From Roseiarcus sp963721905 (GTDB lineage: Bacteria; Pseudomonadota; Alphaproteobacteria; Rhizobiales; Beijerinckiaceae): a DNA stretch of 64,000 nt. A program made the translations under genes and the position numbers. The notes below the pieces were generated by a model. The model had not been told where the DNA came from. It searched no databases and worked only from the letters and a program-made list of their open reading frames with translations. Numbering within the stretch: position 1 is the stretch's first letter; the number at the start of each line of letters is the position of its first letter. The stretch lies in NCBI GenBank assembly GCA_963721905.1, contig CAVRMF010000012.1:186001-250000 (forward strand). The letters are read 5' to 3'. Shown piece after piece: positions 9,335-17,717 of the stretch.

Positions 9335-9410
9335 CCGCGCCGCCATAACCTCGTCCTGTGTGTGAGTTTCGCAACTCTTTGGGGTTGCGGCGTAAAAGCG
9401 GGGCGTGTTT

Positions 9411-11078
9411 ATGGCGTGGCGTACGATTGACTGGCAACTGGGGCGCCTTGCTCGATTTGCCGCTGGAGCGTTGACTGCGGTTTCGGCCTTCGCCTTCGCC
9501 GGCGCGCCTGCCGAAGCCCATCACTACCGGCATTATCGACATTACGCGCATTACGCGCATTACGGACATGTCGCCCGCTACGCCTCGCCTCACGCGCGCC
9601 GTTATGCAGCAGGCGTCCCGGCCTCGCCGGCTTTCTCCGCCATCGTCGTCGACGCCAACACCGGTCGCACCATCTGGGCGGTCGCCGAAGACGAGCCGCG
9701 GCATCCGGCCTCGATCACCAAGGTTATGACCCTCTACCTGCTGTTCGAGCAGCTCGACAGTGGCGCAATGACGCTCCAGACGCGGATCCCGGTCTCCGAA
9801 CACGCCGCGGCGCAGGAGCCATCGAAGCTCGGCATCGAGCCCGGCGAGATGATCAGCGTGGAGGATGCGATCAAGGCGGTCGTGACGCGATCGGCCAACG
9901 ACGTCGCAGTTGCAATCGCCGAAGCAATCGGGCGCGACGAGGGGACGTTTGCCGAGATGATGACGCGCAAGGCCCATGCGCTCGGCATGGCAAACACGGT
10001 CTATCGCAACGCCTCGGGGCTGCCCAATGACGAGCAGATCACCACCGCGCGCGACCTCACCATTCTCGCCCGTTCGCTCGAGGAGCGCTTTCCTCGCTAC
10101 TTCAAATATTTTTCGACTCACGAGTTTCAATATGCGGGCGAGATCATCGGCAACCACAATCATCTGCTCGGCCGCGTCGATGGCGTGGACGGAATCAAGA
10201 CGGGCTATACGCGCGCCTCGGGCTTCAATCTCCTGACCTCCGTGCATCGCGACGGCCGTTCGTTGGTCGCCGTCGTCATGGGCGGACGCACCGCCGGCGG
10301 GCGCGACCGGATCATGGAGAACATCATCGAGGATCATATCGCCGAGGCTTCGACGGCGCATACGGCGACAATGGTCGCCGACGCGTCCCGCGAAGAGCCG
10401 CCTCAGCGCGCGGCGGCTCCAGAGCCGAATAGCCCGCATCCGGACGCGCCCGCAGCCAACGTCCCCTCGCGCGCTCCTTCGGCTCGCACGGCTGAGACGC
10501 CGCTCGCAGAAGGCGACGATGCGGAAGAGGACCAGGCGACAACGCTCCGCGCCGCAGCCGTCAAGCCGCCCGGCAAAGCGCGACGCGCGGAACAACCGGC
10601 GCCTCCGCGTTCGGCCGTCGCCGCCGCGCCATCGACGCGCGCCCAGAGTCCGGCGGAGCTCGGATGGGTGAAAGGGCCGGATCCGGTCTCGAGGGGCGAG
10701 AAGATGGCTCAGGCGAGCGTCGGGGGCCCAATCCCGCCGGCCAAGCCGAAACCCCCGGGCGACGTGGCGCCGGCCGCGGCGACAATCGCAGCGCGGACGT
10801 CCGCTGAGGCCGACGACGAGGACGCGGTCACGCACAGGGGCTGGGTGATCCAGATCGGCGCGACCGACGACGCGGCAAAGGCGAACGCCCTGCTGGCCAA
10901 GGCGCGCGAGCGCGACCCCAGGGCGGTTGCGGCGGCGAAGCCGGTCACTGAAAAAGTGCAGAAGGGCGAAGACACGTTCTATCGCGCCCGGTTCGCCGGC
11001 CTCGATCCGGCGTCCGCTGAGTTCGCCTGCCGCTCGCTCAAACGCAACGGATTCTCCTGCTTCGCCGCCCCCGACTGA
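9411..11078 (+). CDS. D-alanyl-D-alanine carboxypeptidase (peptidase S11) with C-terminal SPOR domain
   Basis: Periplasmic enzyme trimming the terminal D-Ala of peptidoglycan stem peptides, 555 aa. A signal peptide (1 to about 36) precedes a His/Tyr-rich stretch (about 37-55, repeats of HYRHY/HYAHY). The catalytic domain has S-I-T-K (about 101-104), the S-A-N triad member (in RSANDVAVAI) and KTG (in GIKTGYTRASGFN). A 150-residue Ala/Pro/Glu-rich linker leads to a SPOR domain (about 475-555) that should bind denuded glycan at the division site. The chosen start is the ATG; a GTG lies two codons earlier. A long frame on the opposite strand is a composition artefact. Confidence 0.93.
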   Translation: MAWRTIDWQLGRLARFAAGALTAVSAFAFAGAPAEAHHYRHYRHYAHYAHYGHVARYASPHARRYAAGVPASPAFSAIVVDANTGRTIWAVAEDEPRHPASITKVMTLYLLFEQLDSGAMTLQTRIPVSEHAAAQEPSKLGIEPGEMISVEDAIKAVVTRSANDVAVAIAEAIGRDEGTFAEMMTRKAHALGMANTVYRNASGLPNDEQITTARDLTILARSLEERFPRYFKYFSTHEFQYAGEIIGNHNHLLGRVDGVDGIKTGYTRASGFNLLTSVHRDGRSLVAVVMGGRTAGGRDRIMENIIEDHIAEASTAHTATMVADASREEPPQRAAAPEPNSPHPDAPAANVPSRAPSARTAETPLAEGDDAEEDQATTLRAAAVKPPGKARRAEQPAPPRSAVAAAPSTRAQSPAELGWVKGPDPVSRGEKMAQASVGGPIPPAKPKPPGDVAPAAATIAARTSAEADDEDAVTHRGWVIQIGATDDAAKANALLAKARERDPRAVAAAKPVTEKVQKGEDTFYRARFAGLDPASAEFACRSLKRNGFSCFAAPD

Positions 11079-11124
11079 CACGGGAGCCTTTGACCCTGGT
11101 CCTCCATTCTCCGCCCGGAGCGCC

Positions 11125-11847
11125 TCAGCCTTGTCGTTGCATCAGAACATCCTTGGCCTGATTGACCCTCGCGGCAAGAGCGGTCGAGCCGCCATGATCT
11201 GGGTGAAACTTCTTCATCAGCGTTCGGTGGGCGCGAATAATTTCGGCCGCGCTCGCGCCCTCCGGCAAACCCAGAATTTCGTAGGCTTCCCGGCGCGTCA
11301 TCGCGCTTCCGGGGCCGACGTTCCCCCGCCCCTGGCGCTGACCCTGCTCTGTCTGACGCCAGCCGGCAAACCGGCGGTCGAGATAAGCCTCTAGGAGATT
11401 GGCGCCGTCCGGGTCGTCGCGCAAGAGCTCGTCCCGCAAGGCGAGGAGGTCCGGCCGCGAGAGCGCCTCAAGCGCCTTCCCCGCGTAGACGCCGGCAAGG
11501 ACGTCGCCACTGATGAGGCCGCTGTCGTGATCGAGCCGCATTTCGATCATCGCCGAACGGGCGGTTGAGACGCGCCCCGTTCGCGCGCCCGCGCCGGGGC
11601 CTCCCGTCCGAAACGAAGTCCACGCGGGGCCGAAAGCGCGCCAGCCGGCGAAGCTCGCCGCCATGCCGGCCAGCGCCGCCGCAAAGCCGACCCGGCCGCG
11701 CAACAAGAGCAGTACAGCGCCGATCAGCCCGAGGACGCCCCCGCTGTGGCGCACGAGCCGCGCCGCAGCGGCCGTGTCCATGCGCGCGAACTGCTTGATT
11801 GCCGACAGCAAAAGAAACAGCAATATCAGCCCGATGATGAAATTCAT
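11125..11847 (-). CDS. Membrane-anchored J-domain protein
   Basis: A 240-aa protein: an N-terminal hydrophobic segment (MNFIIGLILLFLLL), a second hydrophobic pair (about 35-70), a TerB-like helical middle (EMRLDHDSGLISGDVLAG) and a C-terminal DnaJ domain with the HPD tripeptide (KKFHPDHGG). It should stimulate DnaK ATPase at the membrane; the client is unknown. The ATG at 11847 begins the membrane anchor; the frame stays open upstream without homology. It lies just downstream of the vWA gene on the same strand. Confidence 0.85.
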   Translation of the reverse strand: MNFIIGLILLFLLLSAIKQFARMDTAAAARLVRHSGGVLGLIGAVLLLLRGRVGFAAALAGMAASFAGWRAFGPAWTSFRTGGPGAGARTGRVSTARSAMIEMRLDHDSGLISGDVLAGVYAGKALEALSRPDLLALRDELLRDDPDGANLLEAYLDRRFAGWRQTEQGQRQGRGNVGPGSAMTRREAYEILGLPEGASAAEIIRAHRTLMKKFHPDHGGSTALAARVNQAKDVLMQRQG

Positions 11848-11937
11848 CGCGGTAACGCTTTCACTGTGGCGCTCGCGCAGCCAACATCTTCGGCCGCAGA
11901 CTAGGATCACCCTTGCGCGTCAGAAACTACGCCAAAT

Positions 11938-12648
11938 TCACGATCCCCGCATCTGCGACAGCAGAAGCCTGGCGGCCGGATCGGTGTCGGCCTCGCGGGC
12001 GAGCGCCGCATGGCCGCCCGCGGCATAGGCCGCCGCCGCCCGCAGCAGCGATTCGAGACGCGCCGACGCGCCGGCGTCGAAGGCGCTGTAGGCGCCGCCC
12101 GTGAGGCGGGCGATCTCGCTGAACGTGCGTCGCGCAGCAGGGTCATTGCCCTCCTGGAACATGAAGGCCTTCACGCCCTGCAGCCCAAGCTCTCCGGCGA
12201 GCGCAGCTAGCCTCTCCGGGTTCTCCTCCATCGCGTCGCCGACGAAGACCAGCACGCCGACCTTGGCCCGCTTCGCTTCGTCCCGCACGTGGGCGAGCAC
12301 CTTGCGGATCTGCGTCTCGCCGCCGCGCACTTCGATCCGACCCATCAGCTCGGCGAGCCCCTGCCCGCCCGACACGAAGTTTGACGCCCGGCACTCGTTG
12401 AAGCCGCGGAAATAGACGAGCTGCACCTCGAGCCCACCGAGAACGGCCGCGGCCTGAAACATCCTGGCCTGCAAAGCCTGGGCGAGATCCCAGGTCGGCT
12501 GCCGGCTCATCGTCGCGTCGAGGGCGAAAATGAGCCGTCCGCGCGTTCCCGCGGCCGGGACCGGCGTGCGGCGCGCGGCCTCGACGAAGGCCGCGATGTC
12601 CTCTTTTGGGTTGCGCGGAGCGAGCGGCGCGTCCTTCTTCCTGTCCAT
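11938..12648 (-). CDS. von Willebrand factor type A domain protein
   Basis: A 236-aa cytoplasmic protein made almost entirely of one vWA-like domain. The MIDAS-type motif D-A-T-M-S follows the first strand (LIFALDATMSRQPTWD, about residues 38-53), and the GETQIRKVLAHV and VGVLVFVGDAMEEN strands follow. Such proteins act in metal-dependent protein contacts, often with AAA+ or chaperone partners. The start chosen is the ATG giving MDRKKDAPLAPRNPKED; the open frame further upstream overlaps the DUF1489 gene in another frame and is not coding. It sits between the J-domain and DUF1489 genes, all on one strand. Confidence 0.8.
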   Translation of the reverse strand: MDRKKDAPLAPRNPKEDIAAFVEAARRTPVPAAGTRGRLIFALDATMSRQPTWDLAQALQARMFQAAAVLGGLEVQLVYFRGFNECRASNFVSGGQGLAELMGRIEVRGGETQIRKVLAHVRDEAKRAKVGVLVFVGDAMEENPERLAALAGELGLQGVKAFMFQEGNDPAARRTFSEIARLTGGAYSAFDAGASARLESLLRAAAAYAAGGHAALAREADTDPAARLLLSQMRGS

Positions 12649-12751
12649 GCCTAATCCCCGAAACTCTCGCTCCTCCTGCTGGCGCAGACGGCGTTTCTGC
12701 CTCAAAACATTGTGCCGAGGGCCCGCCGCCACAAGCAGCCCGCGAACAAAT

Positions 12752-13189
12752 TTACAGGAGCCCCAATCCGGCGAGCTCGCGGCGCATCGCGTCGGGCATC
12801 TCGGCGAAGCCTGGCTGGGCCTCGTCGATGTCAGGCGGAGCCGACTTCGCCTCATAGTAGCGCCAGCCCTGGAAGGCGCGCATCGGACGCGGCGCGACCG
12901 CCACCACCGCGCCGTCGAGCCAGAGCCTGCAGCGGCCGATCCCGTCCGCGTCCATGAACGGCTCGACGCCAACGATCGCCTGCCGGGCCGAGATCTGGCC
13001 CTTGATGACCCAGTAGAGCGAGCCGCCGTCGAGAATGTCGGCGGCTCGCTTCGGCGCCATGCGCGTCACATGCGCGTGGCGCGCCGGCGCGCTGCGGCGC
13101 CTGGCCTCGGCCATCCGCGCCGCCATCCATTGCCTGAGGTCGTCGAGCGAGTCCGCGCCGACGCAGAGTTTGACGAGGTGGAGGGTCAT
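12752..13189 (-). CDS. DUF1489 family protein
   Basis: A 145-aa alphaproteobacterial conserved protein of unknown function. The N-terminus MTLHLVKLCVGADSLDDL, the H-V-T-R-M-A-P-K-R region and GGSLYWVIKG, plus FQGWRYYEAKSAPPD near the C-terminus, are the family signatures. The start was set at the Met that begins the family's conserved region (20 codons inside the longest open frame). It heads a same-strand run with the vWA and J-domain genes. Confidence 0.83.
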   Translation of the reverse strand: MTLHLVKLCVGADSLDDLRQWMAARMAEARRRSAPARHAHVTRMAPKRAADILDGGSLYWVIKGQISARQAIVGVEPFMDADGIGRCRLWLDGAVVAVAPRPMRAFQGWRYYEAKSAPPDIDEAQPGFAEMPDAMRRELAGLGLL

Positions 13190-13438
13190 GGGCGCAAACC
13201 ATAGCAGACGGGCGCGGCAAGCTTCGAGCGCGGTCCGATCGATACCCACCGCCTCGCAGCCGGACAGGCCGAACTCGGCCCGGGCCCTTGCGCCGTTCGA
13301 AACGCGCCTCTGCAGAGCGAATTACCGTAGGCCCTGTGACCGCGATCACATCGGGCGGCCGCGAGAAACGCTATGAATCTCTGCGTCCGGTCGACGCTCT
13401 TTCCGGACCTACAATAATTTACATAACGGGAGGCTCAA

Positions 13439-14797
13439 ATGGACACCATCATTTTCCTGCCGGGCTTTGCGGGATCAAGTCTGTCGCTAAACGAAAGCGA
13501 AGTCTGGCCGCCAACTCTTCTCGAATACATTTTCGGGTACAACCGCTTGGCCCAATTGACGGACCCAGGCGTGGCTGTCAAGGGCGTGATTGATTCCGCG
13601 TCCTGCTATCCAGTCTATCAACCGATCGAAGACGATCTCGACGCAATCGTCGCTGGATTGAACGCCAACGGCGGCAACGTAACGAAGATCGACTTCCCCT
13701 TCGACTGGCGCAAGGATATCTTGAACATCACAACGCCGCTCCTCGCCGAAACGATCGCCGGATGTTACGCCAACGGCTCGCGATCGATTACTCTCGTTTG
13801 TCATTCAATTGGCGGTTTAATCGCCCGCTTGCTTCTGGAAAGCGGCACGTATAACAACGAGATCTGGTTTTCCAGTATTAATCAGTTCGTCGGCATTTGC
13901 AACCCGCACCACGGCGCCCCGTCGGTGCTGACGGAAGCGCTTGGCCTATCGGGCTTTTTCGGCATTTCAGCGAGCGACATGCCCAGTCTCGCCTCCGACC
14001 CGCGCTATCCGGGCGGCTGCGAGGGCCTGCCGGCTCCGGACTATAACCGGTTGAGACAGCAGCCGGGAAACGTGCCGCTCGACATCTACACGCCCGCGGT
14101 CGACGCGCAATTTGGGCTCGGCGTGCAGGACGTTGGGGACGCTCAGGCTTCGTTTGGGGCATTGGATATCAGCAAAAAGCCTACGTCAGTGGAATATTTC
14201 CTCATTGCAGGGACCCAGCAGCAGACCATCGAGCAGGTCGACGTCTCCGACGCATCCTTCTCGTTCGAGCAAGACTATGTCGGCGACGGGACCGTCCCGC
14301 TTTGGAGCGCCGCACCGGGGCCCATGTCGGCATTCGTTACGCCCGGAGACCATCTCGGCGTCATGAAGACGGGACCTTTCCGTCAATATCTCTATCAAAT
14401 CCTGACAGGTGGGCAGGTCATGGCTTCGGCTTATGCCGTCACGCCGGTGGTCGCGCTATCGTTGCACAAGCAGCTTTTCGCGCCCGGCGAAATGATGTCC
14501 GTCCTCGTCATTCCCGACACGCCCGCCAATAAGATCAACGGCAAGTTGCGACTGAGCAGAGCTGTGGGCAATTCTGCAAACGCGTTCGCGCGCTTCAGCG
14601 CCGGACGGGTGGTGCGATACACTGGACACGACACCACGCACCTGTCGATGCACATGAAGGCGCCGTCTCAGCCCGGGGCCTATCGCCTGACATTCGAAGA
14701 GGGCAGTCACCTGAGCACCGACGTGACGTCGGCGGCGTTCGTGGTCAGCAAAGTCGCAGCGCCGCGCCTGCAGAGAAGGGTGGCGCGGAAGCTCTAG
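13439..14797 (+). CDS. LCAT-type alpha/beta-hydrolase (lipase/acyltransferase)
   Basis: A 452-aa lecithin:cholesterol acyltransferase-like enzyme, acting on lipid esters. Seen: an oxyanion-type IIFLPGFAGS at residues 4-13, the nucleophile elbow C-H-S-I-G-G (about 121-126), acidic residue in DYVGDGTVPLWS (about 280) and catalytic His in GDHLGVMKTG (about 303). Residues about 330-440 form a separate beta-rich region after the hydrolase. The start is well supported by GGGAGG seven bases before the ATG. There is no signal peptide, so it is either cytoplasmic or exported by another route. Its base composition is slightly more AT than its neighbours. It converges with the MetE-like gene. Confidence 0.83.
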   Translation: MDTIIFLPGFAGSSLSLNESEVWPPTLLEYIFGYNRLAQLTDPGVAVKGVIDSASCYPVYQPIEDDLDAIVAGLNANGGNVTKIDFPFDWRKDILNITTPLLAETIAGCYANGSRSITLVCHSIGGLIARLLLESGTYNNEIWFSSINQFVGICNPHHGAPSVLTEALGLSGFFGISASDMPSLASDPRYPGGCEGLPAPDYNRLRQQPGNVPLDIYTPAVDAQFGLGVQDVGDAQASFGALDISKKPTSVEYFLIAGTQQQTIEQVDVSDASFSFEQDYVGDGTVPLWSAAPGPMSAFVTPGDHLGVMKTGPFRQYLYQILTGGQVMASAYAVTPVVALSLHKQLFAPGEMMSVLVIPDTPANKINGKLRLSRAVGNSANAFARFSAGRVVRYTGHDTTHLSMHMKAPSQPGAYRLTFEEGSHLSTDVTSAAFVVSKVAAPRLQRRVARKL

Positions 14798-14811
14798 CGA
14801 GTCGTTCGGCC

Positions 14812-15840
14812 CTACTTCGCCTCCAGTTCAGTGCGCACGATGCGCGCGCCTTCGACCATCGCCTTCATCTTGCCGAAGGCGGAGTCGCGCGGCAGGTATT
14901 TGAGGCCGCAGTCGGGGGCGACGATGATGTCTTCGGGCTTCCGGTAGGCGAGCGCGCGGCGGATGCGCGTGGCGACGGTCTCGGGCGTCTCGACCTCGGG
15001 CGTCGAGAGGTCGAGCACGCCGAGAATGATCGTCTTGTCCGGCAGGTCCTTCAGCACGGCGCAGTCGAGATTGGACTGCGCGGTCTCGATCGAAACCTGG
15101 CGGCAACGGCAGCCCTTGAGCTGCGACAGGAACGAATAGGCGCTCGGGCGCTGATGGATGATCGCGGCGTAGCCGAAGCAGATATGCACCGCCGTCACGC
15201 CGGTCACACCTTCAAGCGCGCGGTTGAGCGCCGCGAGGCCGTATTCCCCGGCCGGACCGGGCCGCGCCTGCATGTAAGGCTCGTCGATCTGGACGACATC
15301 CGCCCCGGCGGCGAACAGGTCCTTGATCTCGGCGTTGACCGCCGCCGCATAGTCCATCGCCGCCTCGGCGGCCGAGGGAAAATAGTCGTTCTGCGCCTGC
15401 TGGCTCATGGTGAACGGGCCGGGCACGGTCATCTTGACCTTCCGCGTCGTGTGCCGGCGCAAGAACTTGAGATCCTCGACCTCGACCGGATGCTTGCGGC
15501 GAATGGGTCCAACGATGCGCGGCACGGGATTGGGATGGCCAGAGCGGTCGAGCGCGACGCCAGGATTGTCGATGTCGATCCCTTCGAGCGCGGTCGCGAA
15601 GCGGTTGGAATAGCTCTCACGGCGGATTTCGCCGTCGGTCACGATGTCGAGCCCAGCCTCCTCCTGCGCCTTGATGGCGAGGATCGTCGCGTCGTCCTGC
15701 GCTTCGGCGAGAAAGGGCTCGGGGATGCGCCAAAGCTCCCTCGCCCTCACGCGCGGCGGGAAGCGCCCGGCGAGCTTTGCGCGGTCGATGAGCCACTCGG
15801 GTTGGGCGTAGGACCCGACGAGCGTCGTTGGCAGAAGCAT
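14812..15840 (-). CDS. MetE C-terminal-like methyltransferase (cobalamin-independent methionine synthase family)
   Basis: A 342-aa single-domain zinc methyltransferase resembling the C-terminal catalytic half of MetE (full MetE is about 750 aa). Seen: N-terminal TTLVGSYAQPEWL, DIVTDGEIRRESY, the substrate-binding VQIDEPYMQ, a HICFG segment carrying the first zinc His-x-Cys, and VAPDCGLKYLPR carrying the zinc Cys near the C-terminus. Such short forms may use methylcobalamin proteins or other methyl donors; the true substrate is unknown. The ATG has AGGA seven bases upstream. Confidence 0.85.
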   Translation of the reverse strand: MLLPTTLVGSYAQPEWLIDRAKLAGRFPPRVRARELWRIPEPFLAEAQDDATILAIKAQEEAGLDIVTDGEIRRESYSNRFATALEGIDIDNPGVALDRSGHPNPVPRIVGPIRRKHPVEVEDLKFLRRHTTRKVKMTVPGPFTMSQQAQNDYFPSAAEAAMDYAAAVNAEIKDLFAAGADVVQIDEPYMQARPGPAGEYGLAALNRALEGVTGVTAVHICFGYAAIIHQRPSAYSFLSQLKGCRCRQVSIETAQSNLDCAVLKDLPDKTIILGVLDLSTPEVETPETVATRIRRALAYRKPEDIIVAPDCGLKYLPRDSAFGKMKAMVEGARIVRTELEAK

Positions 15841-15951
15841 GCTTTCCTCCCCCCCGGCGCGCTTGCGCCGGGCGCCGATCTTGCGCTGATCCTGCGCCCG
15901 TCCGCTCTCTGCTACAAGGCCGCCGCGAGGCAAGGTCAGCTACCACCTAGC

Positions 15952-16039
15952 CAAGGGCGTTGCCCTTGATATCCCTGCGGCTCCTGAACGGGGGCGCGGG
16001 AGCTGGAGATGTCGGCTACCTTGCCGAGTTCACCTCGGC
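15952..16039 (+). other. Three consecutive hairpins in the leader of the 539-aa unknown gene
   Basis: CAAGGGC-GTT-GCCCTTG (15952-15968), GCTCC...GGAGC (15980-16003, 14-base loop) and GCCGAG-TTCAC-CTCGGC (16023-16039) follow one another and end 10 bases before the ATG at 16050. Pairing is perfect in all three stems. This could be a structured leader RNA, a cis-regulator, or the end of a mobile unit. Confidence 0.45.
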
Positions 16040-16049
16040 GGGGCCTTCC

Positions 16050-17669
16050 ATGAACGCCTTCTATGAGCACCACAAGGACAGCATTCGCTTTCACTATCGC
16101 TGCTTCGACCGGATCCTGCTCAACGGATTGATCCAGCCGTTTCAGCAGCCCGAAAGGGTCATTGGGTTTTTCGACGCCTACCGACATTTGTACCCGGTGA
16201 GCCGGGGCACGTTGCATGGCATTGCCGATCGCTTTCAGCAGTGGCTGAAGCAGTGGTCGGAGAAGCGCAACGTTCCAGTCCTGGAGGCGCCGAAGGGCCG
16301 CCGCGACGAGTTCGTCGAACCGTACTTCAAAGACGCCAAGCCCGACGAGGTCGTCGCCGTACTGAAGGCCCGCGAGCCGGCACGCATTATGATCGCCATC
16401 GGCGACAGGACGGCAAACCGCTGGCATCTGCAATTTGCTGAACGCTGGGTTGTGCAATTCAACTTCTATGTCAACGACGAGCGATGGGGCCGCATGTTCG
16501 TGCGCATGTGCCCCTACCTGCCGTTCTCGGCGCGGATCTGCCTCAACCAGCACCATTGGCTGGCAAACCGCATGCGCGAGGAGGGCATCGACTTTCAGCA
16601 ATGCTCGAACGCTTTCATGCGGTGCGCCAGACCCGAGCGCCTGCAAGAACTGGCCGACGAGCTAAGCGCTCGCGACCTCGTCATCTGCGGCCAGAAGTGG
16701 CTCGCCTGCTTCACGCCGTTCTTTACCCCAGCGGAACGAGAACACGCCGGCTGCCATCATCGGCTGTTCTTCGCCCAGACCGAGTTCTGCGACAATCTCG
16801 TCTTCCATCGTCGCGCCGCGCTCGACAAGCTCGGCGAACGGCTCCTCGACGCCAATCGGACCATCGGCCAGCCAAACAAGATCACCACGATCTTCGGCCA
16901 CAAGGTCACCAAGCTGCACCACGGCAAGCTGCAAACCGAGATCGAGCACATGGACCTCGCCAACCCGGTCATTCGCAGCCATTATCGCAACGGCTTCATC
17001 AAGCAGTACGTGCGCGATCACCTCATCCTGCGCACCGAGGCCTCGACCAACAACGTCACCGATTACGGCGTCAGGAAGGCCGTCGACAACCTGCCGGCCC
17101 TGCGCACCACCCTCTCGGCAATCAACGACAATTACTTGAACGTGCAGCAGGACATCGTCGAGACGTTCCTTGATCGAGGGCAATTGCGAAAGCTGGCACA
17201 ACCGACGATCACCGCCGCCGGAAAGCGCATTCCCGGCCTTAAGCTCGACAATCCGCGGCAACTCGCGCTCATGCACGCTCTCGTGCGCTTCAGCCACATC
17301 GCGGCCGGCAACAGCTTCACGACTGCCGAACTTCACCCCAGAGTCGTCGACGCCCTCGGCTCCGGCGCCGATCGCTACACCCTCGCTTCGCTGCGCTACG
17401 ATCTTTCAAAACTTCGCGCCAAGGGCCTCGTCGAAAAGCTGCCGCACTCGCGCCGCTACCGGCTCCTTCCCAACGGCTACTCGATCTGCCTCGTCTTCCT
17501 GAAGCTCTTCGAACGCGTCTACGCCCCGCTGACCGCCGGCCTCCTCTCGCCCATCAAGGCCGACGCCAGGCTCCACAGCCAACACCGGTCCCAACTCGAC
17601 CGCCTCTACCAGCGCGTCGTCGACGATCTCGACAAGCTCATTCAAGCCATCGGCCTCAAAGCCGCATGA
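16050..17669 (+). CDS. Conserved protein of unknown function with C-terminal winged-helix-like region
   Basis: I do not recognise a characterised function. A 539-aa, basic, soluble protein beginning MNAFYEHHKDSIRF. Seen: Cys/His pairs (HHWLANRM, FMRCARPE, ICGQKWLACF, AGCHHRLFF), a conserved-looking NRTIGQPNKIT-IFGHKVTK block near residue 280, and a C-terminal region (about 430-530; SLRYDLSKLRAKGLVEKL, RRYRLL) that reads like a winged helix, which is why relatives may be labelled MarR-like. From memory, near-identical proteins occur as isolated genes in distant bacteria, suggesting mobility; no terminal repeats are visible here. The ATG at 16050 was preferred over the upstream open frame that runs through the hairpins. 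Confidence 0.72.
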   Translation: MNAFYEHHKDSIRFHYRCFDRILLNGLIQPFQQPERVIGFFDAYRHLYPVSRGTLHGIADRFQQWLKQWSEKRNVPVLEAPKGRRDEFVEPYFKDAKPDEVVAVLKAREPARIMIAIGDRTANRWHLQFAERWVVQFNFYVNDERWGRMFVRMCPYLPFSARICLNQHHWLANRMREEGIDFQQCSNAFMRCARPERLQELADELSARDLVICGQKWLACFTPFFTPAEREHAGCHHRLFFAQTEFCDNLVFHRRAALDKLGERLLDANRTIGQPNKITTIFGHKVTKLHHGKLQTEIEHMDLANPVIRSHYRNGFIKQYVRDHLILRTEASTNNVTDYGVRKAVDNLPALRTTLSAINDNYLNVQQDIVETFLDRGQLRKLAQPTITAAGKRIPGLKLDNPRQLALMHALVRFSHIAAGNSFTTAELHPRVVDALGSGADRYTLASLRYDLSKLRAKGLVEKLPHSRRYRLLPNGYSICLVFLKLFERVYAPLTAGLLSPIKADARLHSQHRSQLDRLYQRVVDDLDKLIQAIGLKAA

Positions 17670-17717
17670 CCGCCGCCCCAACGCGAACGGAATCCTCGTT
17701 ACAGGCGCAATAACGGT

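Larger units (their letters stand above)
9031..9410. other. Divergent promoter region between phasin and DD-carboxypeptidase
   Basis: No gene is seen. The region is AT-richer than its surroundings, especially 9081-9230, and holds the TGTGCA-C-TGCACA palindrome near the phasin and a CtrA-like half-match nearer the carboxypeptidase. Confidence 0.5.

Noticed and set aside
9282..11081. A 599-codon minus-strand frame opposite the DD-carboxypeptidase
   Set aside because: Its product is low-complexity Arg/Gly-rich with no homology, while the plus strand encodes all catalytic motifs of peptidase S11.
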